The translations under genes were made by a program, and so were the position numbers. A stretch of DNA of 34,504 nucleotides from Bacteroidota bacterium (GTDB lineage: Bacteria; Bacteroidota; Bacteroidia; Chitinophagales; Chitinophagaceae). This document shows positions 25,565-33,009 of the stretch, one piece after another (within the stretch, counting starts at the first letter, position 1; each line of letters starts with the position of its first letter). The notes below the pieces were generated by a model. It saw only the letters and a program-made list of their open reading frames with translations, made no database searches and had not been told where the DNA came from. The stretch is from positions 1 to 34,504 of the forward strand of contig JABDAZ010000029.1 of NCBI GenBank assembly GCA_013288945.1, given 5' to 3'.

Positions 25565-25921
25565 ATGAGTAAGTCAAAAAAAACATCCCCGAAACATGAA
25601 GAAAGTTTGATGGAAAAAGCTGGTGAAGCCATGCATTTCCTTGGTGAAGCAATCGTTGAAGGAAAAGACAAACTGGTTGCTGTGACAGTTGAAACTTTTA
25701 CAGATGTAAAAGAAGCCGTGCAAAAGAAATTTGCAAAAAAGAAAGCGGTTGTAAAAAAAGCGGCAAAGAAGGTAGCGCCCAAAAAGAAAGTTGTAGTTAG
25801 GAAAGTAGTTGCAGTAAAAAAATCGGCTAAGAAAATTGTAAAAAAGCAGCAAAAAAAGTTAGCAAAAAAATTGCGCCCAAAAAGAAAAAGAAATAATATA
25901 CTCAAACATTTTTTTTCATAG
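25565..25921 (+). CDS. Histone H1-like lysine-rich DNA-binding protein, C-terminus frameshifted
   Basis: As encoded, 118 residues from the ATG at 25565 (MSKSKKTSPKHEESLMEKAG). An acidic-to-neutral helix (LGEAIVEGKDKLVAVTVETF) is followed by a Lys/Ala/Val-rich tail (KKAVVKKAAKKVAPKKKVVV), as in Hc1/H1-like nucleoid proteins of Bacteroidota. After KKIVKK the frame gives QQKKLAKKLRPKRKRNNILK, whereas one extra A in the run at 25840-25845 would restore KKAAKKVSKKIAPKKKKK with a stop at 25896. The intended product is therefore probably about 111 residues. It is divergent from xseA. A terminator hairpin follows at 25938. Confidence 0.82.
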   Translation: MSKSKKTSPKHEESLMEKAGEAMHFLGEAIVEGKDKLVAVTVETFTDVKEAVQKKFAKKKAVVKKAAKKVAPKKKVVVRKVVAVKKSAKKIVKKQQKKLAKKLRPKRKRNNILKHFFS

Positions 25922-25937
25922 GATAAGGTTTAATAGT

Positions 25938-25962
25938 GCGGTTGTTCCACAACCGCTTTTTT
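25938..25962 (+). terminator. Rho-independent terminator after H1-like gene
   Basis: Stem GCGGTTGT (25938-25945), loop TCC, stem ACAACCGC (25949-25956), then TTTTTT. A perfect 8-bp stem with a U tract. Confidence 0.85.
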
Positions 25963-26220
25963 ATTCGCCCATCCAAAGAGATTGTCATGACAACAAAAAA
26001 AACAGCGAAAAGCTTGTACAATTATGCCGGGCGGGAAAAGTGGAGGATGCCAAAACTAAATTTTTACGGAAGATACTTTAGTGTTGAGCCACACGAAGGT
26101 TTCCTGCCCCCTTAAAACAAAAGGGTTTAAGGCCATTCAGCAAAAGACGGAATCCCGTTGGGAATTACTGAGTAATATTTATTGAACTTTTTTTTAAAAA
26201 GCAGGATAGTCCCATGAACA
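25963..26220. other. Intergenic, small ORF only
   Basis: A 42-codon plus-strand ORF from the ATG at 25987 (MTTKKTAKSLYNYAGREKWR, ending HEGFLPP) looks partly protein-like but has no recognised relative. Otherwise nothing is seen. Confidence 0.3.
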
Positions 26221-26727
26221 TTACTGATTACTGTTTTCCAAAGCATTCTTCAATTCATAAAAGCGATCAAAAAAAATTTCAGGAATTAAATATTCATTCC
26301 CGCCATAATTCAGTAAATAAATATCCCCTGTATACTTGATGTCAAAACCATATTGAACAGACGATAGTGAAAATATTATTTGATTGCGTTCTGCGCTCAC
26401 AACCCGGGAATCTTTTTTTACAAGATTGAAAAACATAGAAGTGTCGAAGGTTTCAAAAACTATTTGAGTACTGTCTATTTCAATTTTATTTAAAATACGG
26501 TTTATCTGCATCACTCCGTTATAGATAGAAAATATAAAAAGTCCAAAAAGCCCAAAAGAAAAAATAGCAAACAGTAAAATATAAACAGCGCTGTGATGCT
26601 TATGATAATTATACATAACCTCAAAACATAAAAAAGGTACAATCAGCAGTAAATACAGCGCAGCTTTGCTTTTATATTTTTTAAAGCGAGTGCTTGCCAA
26701 CCGGTTATCCGCCTGAAATTGTTTCAT
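26221..26727 (-). CDS. Hypothetical two-helix membrane protein
   Basis: 168 residues. A basic N-terminus (STRFKKYKSK) leads into a helix at about 25-42 (ALYLLLIVPFLCFEVMY) and a second at about 48-70 (AVYILLFAIFSFGLFGLFIF). A cytoplasmic beta-rich domain follows (IEIDSTQIVFETFDTSMFFN, then GFDIKYTGDIYLLNYGGNEY), and the tail IPEIFFDRFYELKNALENSN. The layout is like YcxB/PH-domain-like membrane proteins. No function can be assigned. The reading frame is intact and strongly protein-like. Confidence 0.75.
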   Translation of the reverse strand: MKQFQADNRLASTRFKKYKSKAALYLLLIVPFLCFEVMYNYHKHHSAVYILLFAIFSFGLFGLFIFSIYNGVMQINRILNKIEIDSTQIVFETFDTSMFFNLVKKDSRVVSAERNQIIFSLSSVQYGFDIKYTGDIYLLNYGGNEYLIPEIFFDRFYELKNALENSNQ

Positions 26728-26812
26728 TTTTAGTAATTAAGTCATCTGCGCACTGATCCGCTCAGGTTGAACAATGAGAGACGAGATGGCGCGAATCTGA
26801 TTTAAAAATTTT

Positions 26813-27506
26813 CTATAATATTTTGAATAACGTAGGGCACACCTTGAAATTTCCCAGGCCAAGGATGGGAATACCCAGCATATGACAATATTCATGTGCG
26901 ATATGAGCAGCATATTGTTGAGGGGTAAGCCTTTTCACTAATTGAAGCTGACTGTATTTACAGTTGAATCACCTGCTTCGTTATCGAATCCTACAGTTGG
27001 ATGAAGGTCATTCTGCATAGTAACATTCCAATAGTATGATGTATCCACTTTTAAAATTATATGCTCTCTGATTTTTATAATACTCGGATCAAGGCTGATA
27101 ACCTCTGATAAATTTCCAAATTAGTTTGCCTGTTTTTACTGCGGCGTGTAAAATATGATGCAAGAACTTCATTTTTGAACTCCTGTGTATTTATAATATA
27201 ATTCAAAGTTTCTATTGCGCTGTCTTTCTTTTTATATAATGCGCCAATGTCAATCATTACATCCGAATTGAATAATTTGGGGACATCAAAATTTATTAGC
27301 TTCCCGATTTCAAATTTTAAAGACTTGTTGTTTTCCATTGCAACACTGGTACTGTCAAAAATTGATTTATTCAACGAATCAACATTTGTAGCTGACACCG
27401 TGGAGTTTTCAACCTCTTGCTCTTTCAGACTATTGTTACAAGAGATTAGAAAGACCAAAGAAATTATTGCAAAAATCAACACAATTTTTCTTAAAAAAAC
27501 TTGCAT
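26813..27506 (-). pseudogene. Broken metallopeptidase-like lipoprotein
   Basis: The intact first part (27075-27506, 143 residues) has a lipoprotein signal (MQVFLRKIVLIFAIISLVFL, lipobox LISC) and a helical domain ending SKNRQTNLEIYQRLS. The remaining protein continues in other frames: LDPSIIKIREHIILKVDTSY and TVGFDNEAGDSTVNTVSFN to a TAG at 26938. A further shift gives KRLTPQQYAAHIAHEYCHML and GIPILGLGNFKVCPTLFKIL to the stop at 26813. The HEYCH segment fits an HExxH zinc-peptidase site (IAHEYCHMLG). At least two indels separate the pieces, so the gene is dead or the assembly is wrong here. Repaired, it would be an outer- or periplasm-anchored lipoprotein of about 225 residues. Confidence 0.6.
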
Positions 27507-27584
27507 AAAGAGTGAGATTTTAAAGGTTAAAATCAGGTTATTTAGGCTGTCTAAATTCAGGATTAAATAATTTACATTTTCTAT

Positions 27585-28664
27585 TTAGCGCTCAATAAGG
27601 TCTGCATTGAAAATAAATCCGATATTATAATTAAACCCCCGAAGAGCGTTTACCGCGATTTTATTTTGACTTCCAAATACATTTCTCAAATCTGCAAATA
27701 CCGTAAGGCTGTTGATTTGAAATGTAACTTTTACGCCTGCGGATACAACTCTGTTAGAAAGTGTGTCTGTGTGAAACAAATATTTATAATCAGTGCTATA
27801 TTTATCCGGTACACTGTTAAGCGCAACTTCTGGTCCTATCGAGAAGTAGAAATTGTCAGTGTTGATCTTTGTGTAGTACGTATAATTAGCTGCCGCGACA
27901 AAATTGAGCACAGTAAAATTTCTGCTACTGTCTGCATTGCGCCCGTTGATATTCTTTAAAGAAAACTCAGTAATGAATCTCACAAAATGCAAGGGATAAG
28001 AGAAATCTTTTTGATTCAATAGTATAGAATGCTCCGCTGTGAGAGCGAAGGAATTGCTGCCCGCATCAGGGAATAAAAAATTCCCTGCAAGAAGGCTGTC
28101 GGAATTGGAAGCATTTTTATTAAACGAAAAATAAACAGTGGTATATGCTTTTTTGCCTTTGTAAGGCCTGAAATATCCAGCTAATTTTCCACTGGCATTG
28201 ACGTTCTGGAATGTTTCTGTATTGAGATTTCCAATTCCGTAAAGCCCCCATGTTGTTAACGAATCTTTTAAGGATATTTCGTCACTGCTTTTCTTTAAAT
28301 TGTCATTATTGATATCGTTAATCTGCTGGGTTTTCGCTAAGATTTGGGACGATGTGTTAGTAATTTCCTGATTTATTGAATCAGCAATATTTTTTATGCT
28401 GTCTGCTTTGGCATTATCTGCTGGAGACGTTGGTGCAGCTAAAAGATTATGGTGGATTTGATCTACATATCGTTTGTTGTGCACTTTGGACAAATTAAAG
28501 TCCGTCTGCTGCTTTTGTTGCAACAACTGTATCTCGTTTTGAAGTTTTGAGATTTGTGGGGATGGCTGGTTATTTTTTTTGACACCAAGAATTCCGATTC
28601 CTTGTTGGGCAATTGTGCTGTTGTAGATTAATATAACTGTACATAACAAAATGCTGTTTTTCAT
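27585..28664 (-). CDS. Secreted coiled-coil plus beta-barrel-like hypothetical protein
   Basis: 359 residues. A signal peptide (MKNSILLCTVILIYNSTIAQ) and a coiled-coil region (about 37-125: ISKLQNEIQLLQQKQQTDFN, then NQEITNTSSQILAKTQQIND) are followed by alternating amphipathic strands rich in aromatics (TTVYFSFNKNASN, HFVRFITEFSLKN, FYFSIGPEVALNS, VVSAGVKVTFQINSL). It ends in a terminal strand (GFNYNIGFIFNADLIER). This is the pattern of an outer-membrane beta-barrel or porin-like protein. No family recognised. It lies 78 bases upstream of the broken lipoprotein gene, in the same direction, and may have been cotranscribed with it. Confidence 0.75.
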   Translation of the reverse strand: MKNSILLCTVILIYNSTIAQQGIGILGVKKNNQPSPQISKLQNEIQLLQQKQQTDFNLSKVHNKRYVDQIHHNLLAAPTSPADNAKADSIKNIADSINQEITNTSSQILAKTQQINDINNDNLKKSSDEISLKDSLTTWGLYGIGNLNTETFQNVNASGKLAGYFRPYKGKKAYTTVYFSFNKNASNSDSLLAGNFLFPDAGSNSFALTAEHSILLNQKDFSYPLHFVRFITEFSLKNINGRNADSSRNFTVLNFVAAANYTYYTKINTDNFYFSIGPEVALNSVPDKYSTDYKYLFHTDTLSNRVVSAGVKVTFQINSLTVFADLRNVFGSQNKIAVNALRGFNYNIGFIFNADLIER

Positions 28665-28902
28665 AAGTCATTAGTGTTAGAGTAATAAATATTGGTTATA
28701 AAAGCTGCGGACATTAAATCTCCACCCCTCGGTCAATCGCAGCCTTTTGGCTGCGTGCATAAAAAATATTTTATTTTAATAAACCTACAATTTTCTACAA
28801 CTATGAAGACCGTGAAAAACACCCTTTTTTTATTTTTCAATTAGGCTGAAGGCAGTTGTTATCATCAACTTGCGTAAATTTATTCCGTATTAAACCAGTT
28901 GT

Positions 28903-29796
28903 ATGAGCAAAATATCAACCATATTCATTGGCATGACCACCCGCAACAGCAATGATTCCGGGACAGACAGCCCCATTGTCTTTATTGCGAATGAAGGTGG
29001 CACCGAAAGGATCCAGTACACTTTCCCCGACTCCTCACAGGATGACCAGGGCCAGGGCAAAGCCAACCTGTACGAAATCCCGGTTATCCCCGGCGCCGGG
29101 CTGGACACCACGCTCCTGGCAAACACCTATTTCAGGGTGGGCATCCGGGAAAGCGATGCATGGCGGCCGGAACATGTGTTTCTCTGGGGGATGTCAGAAA
29201 AACCGCATGTTATTTTTCCGCTCGGGATGCGCTTTGACGCCAGCACTACCCTGCTTGAACGGGAAGCCGGCGGTGGCGGGTTTGCGCAGCCCAACCCGGA
29301 GCAGGTCGTGCTGAGTACGGATGTCAATAAAGGCGACCTGAGCTTCCCCATCCCACCGGTCGCGCCGGGCGGTCCTGCGATGCCCATTCAGCGATTGGTC
29401 ATGATGATGACCACTTCCAACAAAGCCAATGCGGGCACCAACAGCAAGGTAAACCTGCAGGTTACATCGGCCAATGCTTTGCTTGTCGACTTTAATATCC
29501 CGCATACCCCGCAGGATGACCAGCAGCGCGGGCAGGCCAATTTTTATTTTATCCCTGTCGGCGACCCTTTCATGAAAAACCAGCTCGATCCTGAAAATTC
29601 CATCACCCTGTCCATTAATGGGGATGACACCTGGCTGCCGGCAAGCTTTTACCTGTTTGGGCTGGATACCGCTGATGGCATGGCAAACAGTGCCGTTCCG
29701 CTGGTATTTATCGATGCGTGGGCCTTTAATAATTCATTAAGTACTGATGATACGGAAGGGAGTGCTTCTGTGAAACTGACATTGACTTTGCCTTAG
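28903..29796 (+). CDS. Tandem-repeat PLAT/LH2-like beta-sandwich protein
   Basis: 297 residues, no signal peptide. Two homologous units: about 4-115 and about 162-297. Shared landmarks are MTTRNSNDSGTDS / MTTSNKANAGTNS, QDDQGQGKANLYEIPV (46-61) / QDDQQRGQANFYFIPV (204-219), and a later 'I-x-x-x-D-x-W-x-P' (IRESDAWRP / INGDDTWLP). The linker is Pro/Gly rich. The glycine-threonine entry and conserved 'DDQ-x-x-G-x-AN-x-Y' resemble PLAT-type lipid- or protein-binding beta sandwiches; this is an inference from pattern. The patatin-like phospholipase gene starts 236 bases downstream on the same strand, and PLAT domains are classic lipase partners. GC is clearly higher than in the flanking genes. 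Confidence 0.72.
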   Translation: MSKISTIFIGMTTRNSNDSGTDSPIVFIANEGGTERIQYTFPDSSQDDQGQGKANLYEIPVIPGAGLDTTLLANTYFRVGIRESDAWRPEHVFLWGMSEKPHVIFPLGMRFDASTTLLEREAGGGGFAQPNPEQVVLSTDVNKGDLSFPIPPVAPGGPAMPIQRLVMMMTTSNKANAGTNSKVNLQVTSANALLVDFNIPHTPQDDQQRGQANFYFIPVGDPFMKNQLDPENSITLSINGDDTWLPASFYLFGLDTADGMANSAVPLVFIDAWAFNNSLSTDDTEGSASVKLTLTLP

Positions 29797-29803
29797 TAAA
29801 GTG

Positions 29804-29888
29804 TACAGGGCTCCCCCTGCGGGACGCGCTTTTGCTCCAATCTTTTTGCTAGGGGCAAAAAGGATTTTTGCGCAATCCCTGGCGCGGA
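29804..29888. repeat. ~86-bp dispersed repeat, copy A
   Basis: Matches 32715-32800 at about nine bases in ten: tacagggc...ccctgcgggacg, then ccaatctttttgc...gggcaaaaaggattt and tgcgcaatccctggcgcgga. The central aatctttttgc/gcaaaaaggatt is an inverted repeat, so the unit can fold into a hairpin, as in REP/BIME-like elements. It separates the PLAT-like and patatin-like genes. Confidence 0.8.
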
Positions 29889-30032
29889 GGCAGAAGATAC
29901 CAATGAGCCGTTAACCTTATTAAGGCTAATGTGACACCCGTCTTTTTTTCTTTACCCATCCATTCATTGCCTGCAAAGTGTTATATTTAATATCAATATT
30001 CATCTCCCCCAAACCAAAACCTTGCTCTTATC

Positions 30033-32090
30033 ATGAAAAAAATACACGACGTGTCACTGGCCATCTGGTCTTACACGCGCATCTCAGCTTATCTTGTTTT
30101 TGTCCTGCTGCTTGGTTGGATCCTATTCAACGGGACAGCCCAGTCCCGTGATTTTGTGGCCGCATTCATTGTTAGTAAACGAGAGTGGGGCTATTACGTT
30201 TCTGTAGGCGTATTGCTGTTTTGCTGGTCCTACCTGATGTGGTACAGCAGTTCCATTATTTTGGAAATCAGCCCGGACAATTTTTTATACACAGATACTA
30301 TGGACAATGCCCCCTTTAGCCTTGTGATGGGCTATACGCCCTGTCTTATCCTCGGTTTCACTTTTATTGTTGGTCATTCCCTGATTTTTGGTTCGCTGTT
30401 CCTGCTAATTGGCATACCCTTTATACTTTTTTTTAGATGGAGAGACAAGTTGAACGACCAGCCTGGAAAATGGCCTACTATAGACGAGGTAAAGGATCAC
30501 AACACCAGAGATGGAAAGGAGTTTACGCCCCCTGTCGGAGAAGAAATCCGGTTCATCCGGAAGTATCCGAATGTGTTTTATTACTTTGCGGTTTTTGGCG
30601 TCCTGTATCTGGTTGTGCTGATTATCTTTTGTGTCCCAAGCTGGCTGGTACCGCTTACCCGCGCACTTCGCCCCGCCGGCATCTTGCTATTGATTCTAAC
30701 GGCCTTTACCTATGTTTTTACCCTGGTCAGTTATTTTCACAATATCAAAACCCGCCCTTTTTTATTGCTTATCCTTGTGTGGCTTGTATTTATGAGCCTG
30801 TTCAATGACAACACCGAAATACAGAGATTGGCTGCCTTCAGAGACAATAAAGACTTCCGGCTGTCGCCCGGTGATGCCTTTAAAAAATGGTTTGATACGA
30901 AAATCAGCCGGTGGCGGGACAGTGGCCATACAGGTCCAATGCCGGTTATCTTTATCGCCACCCAGGGCGGAGGGGTTCGGGGTGAGGTGTGGACCATCGA
31001 AGTGCTGCAAGCCCTTTGTAATGCCTACCCAGGCTTTTACGACCAGGTATTTTGTATGGGTGGGGCCTCCGGCGGCACGGTCGGCGCACTGTACTACAAT
31101 GCGTATATGTATGACGTGCGGCATATGCCCGGCAATGACTCCCTGAAATTTGTAAACCTGCAGCGTTTTGCCTCCGCAGACTGCCTCTCGCCCGTCACGG
31201 GCGCTTTTGCGTTTGGGGAAGGGTTACAACATTTTCTGCCTTTCAGAATACCCTCCCTTGAACGTTCCAAAATCATGATGGATGCGTTTAATGTGAGCTA
31301 CCGGCGTCAATTAAACTCTGCCAGAACGGATTCATCCTTTTTATCCATGTATTATCCCAACCAGAACAATTCCCAGTTCAACTGCGAACTTCCCTCCCTG
31401 TTTATCAACGGTACCCTGGCCGAAAGCGGGCAGCGCATAATTACCTCGGACTTGAAGGTGGCCGATACCGGTAATTTTAAATATGATATCGATTTTTTTG
31501 GGGAGACCCACGCAGATATTTCAGTTGCCACAGCCTCTTTAAATTGCATGCGGTTCCCATTCCTCTTATCCGGAGGATTATTTCGCAATGATAAAGGTTT
31601 TACGAGGGGGCATCTGGTAGATGGCGGGTACCGGGAAAATACCGGCCTTCAAGCCATGTACAGCCTGATGGGTACGTTGCGGGATTCACTTTGCAACAAA
31701 CTCGATTCCATCAAACCCATCCTGCTCTATATCCGAAATGGGAGTTTTGAATATAAAATACCTTATGATACGGTGGACAACGCTATCCGGTTGTTGCATG
31801 ATTTAGCCACGCCGGTTGATGGCCTAATCAATGTAAACGGCACTTCCGTGCCTGCCCTGGGTATCATGAAAATGATTGAACAGCAGGAAGCCAACGGCAA
31901 CCCGCTGCATATGTATTACAACCAGGTATGGCTGGGCAATCCGATCTATCCAGTGAATGCCAAAGACACTTTTCCACTCGGCCTGTACATATCGGATTCT
32001 GCTTACAAGCGGATTCAGAAACGGGCGGCAGCCATCTCGTCGGTCAATAAAGAACTCACCGATACGCTGCAGTATTTTTTTAAAAAATAA
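30033..32090 (+). CDS. Membrane-anchored patatin-like phospholipase
   Basis: 685 residues. The N-terminal half is a membrane region with about seven helices (for example 19-33, 53-72, 102-135, 182-203, 213-234, 242-257). The patatin domain follows from about residue 303: an oxyanion loop QGGGVRG (311-317), the nucleophile elbow GGASGG with Ser346, ATASLNCMRFPFLLSGGLF, and the catalytic Asp of HLVDGGYREN (Asp530). A Ser-Asp dyad of this kind cleaves acyl chains from phospholipids or glycolipids. The active domain probably lies on the cytoplasmic side. It follows the PLAT-like gene in a GC-richer segment and may work with it. Patatins also occur as effectors in antiphage systems, but no cyclase or sensor gene is seen here. 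Confidence 0.9.
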   Translation: MKKIHDVSLAIWSYTRISAYLVFVLLLGWILFNGTAQSRDFVAAFIVSKREWGYYVSVGVLLFCWSYLMWYSSSIILEISPDNFLYTDTMDNAPFSLVMGYTPCLILGFTFIVGHSLIFGSLFLLIGIPFILFFRWRDKLNDQPGKWPTIDEVKDHNTRDGKEFTPPVGEEIRFIRKYPNVFYYFAVFGVLYLVVLIIFCVPSWLVPLTRALRPAGILLLILTAFTYVFTLVSYFHNIKTRPFLLLILVWLVFMSLFNDNTEIQRLAAFRDNKDFRLSPGDAFKKWFDTKISRWRDSGHTGPMPVIFIATQGGGVRGEVWTIEVLQALCNAYPGFYDQVFCMGGASGGTVGALYYNAYMYDVRHMPGNDSLKFVNLQRFASADCLSPVTGAFAFGEGLQHFLPFRIPSLERSKIMMDAFNVSYRRQLNSARTDSSFLSMYYPNQNNSQFNCELPSLFINGTLAESGQRIITSDLKVADTGNFKYDIDFFGETHADISVATASLNCMRFPFLLSGGLFRNDKGFTRGHLVDGGYRENTGLQAMYSLMGTLRDSLCNKLDSIKPILLYIRNGSFEYKIPYDTVDNAIRLLHDLATPVDGLINVNGTSVPALGIMKMIEQQEANGNPLHMYYNQVWLGNPIYPVNAKDTFPLGLYISDSAYKRIQKRAAAISSVNKELTDTLQYFFKK

Positions 32091-32398
32091 AAGGGCTAAT
32101 GCTGATTTTGTACAACGTTTTCGCATTGGCTACGTGGGGGAATTATAAAACTGTATACCTACAATCTTTGCTTGGTTAAAAATACAAACGTTCGTTGTGA
32201 TTAATAAATGCCGCCAGTTTGCGTACCGGCATTGGGGCAGTATTTTAAAAACGCCAGCCAGCAACCAATGTTGGATAAAATTGGAACGTTTTAATAAAAA
32301 TTTCCAGGTTTGTCCGGAAGGAGCTGAATAGTATTGTAAAATAACTATGCAAGCAAAACCCCGGAAAATCATCGTCCTAAAAATATTGAATAAAGCTA
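32091..32398. other. Gene-poor spacer
   Basis: No supported gene. A 90-codon minus-strand ORF (32130-32402) has no protein-like periodicity and overlaps the next gene's stop. Confidence 0.4.
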
Positions 32399-32602
32399 TC
32401 ATTCAAAATGGTGCCTAAGAATAATAAAACCCCTGTCCTTCGTTTGAATATCGTCTAATCCCTCAACTCTGGCTGTTATTATTTCAAGGGGCGGAATGGT
32501 ATGATCCAGCGATATTAATTCATTGATTGAAATAGGAACATCTTCTCCTTCATAGAGACCTGCTGTTTTGATTAACTCCAGGAGGTGGGTTGTAAGGTTC
32601 AT
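32399..32602 (-). CDS. Small acidic hypothetical protein
   Basis: 67 residues: MNLTTHLLELIKTAGLYEGE, then VPISINELISLDHTIPPLEI and RVEGLDDIQTKDRGFIILRH. It looks like a compact helix-plus-strand domain with acidic character. No signal peptide, membrane helix or recognised motif. Monocistronic. The start ATG is preceded by AT-rich sequence. Confidence 0.5.
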   Translation of the reverse strand: MNLTTHLLELIKTAGLYEGEDVPISINELISLDHTIPPLEIITARVEGLDDIQTKDRGFIILRHHFE

Positions 32603-32714
32603 GTAGCCGGCTTTTCTGCAATTTTAAAAATTAATTTTGACCGGTTAAAATCATTTATTTTTTTGTTAAAGGGGAGGTGCCTGGCTGGTCATGGTGTTGC
32701 TTTAATAAAAGTTC

Positions 32715-32800
32715 TACAGGGCGGCCCCTGCGGGACGGGCTTTTGCGCCAATCTTTTTGCGGAAGGGCAAAAAGGATTTCTGCGCAATCCCTGGCGCGGA
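32715..32800. repeat. ~86-bp dispersed repeat, copy B
   Basis: Second copy of 29804-29888 in the same orientation, with the same internal hairpin (aatctttttgc ... gcaaaaaggatt) and the same end ctggcgcgga. The two copies bracket the patatin-like gene and the small ORF at 32399. Confidence 0.8.
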
Positions 32801-33009
32801 TAAAAAAAATTTAAAAAGTGCAAATTTTATGTGGACTTCGGTAGCTTAACTTTTAAGGATATTTATAAGGTTCTGCAAAAAATATTTGATTTATGATTGA
32901 CTATCCATTTTGATTTGATTCTAAATCTGTTTTTATGATTAAGACTTTACTCTTATCCTGTTGCTTTGTTTAGTATAAATCTTAATTATGATTATATTGA
33001 GCTTCCAAA

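Noticed and set aside
30437..31146. Out-of-frame ORFs of 110-120 codons inside the patatin gene on both strands
   Set aside because: Shadows of a GC-richer coding region; no independent signals.
28903..32090. CBASS-type antiphage operon because of the patatin
   Set aside because: No nucleotide cyclase or HORMA/ubiquitin-like gene is nearby, and the patatin has a long membrane domain unlike CapV.
32130..32402. 90-codon minus-strand ORF as a gene
   Set aside because: No protein-like pattern and it overlaps the end of a better ORF.
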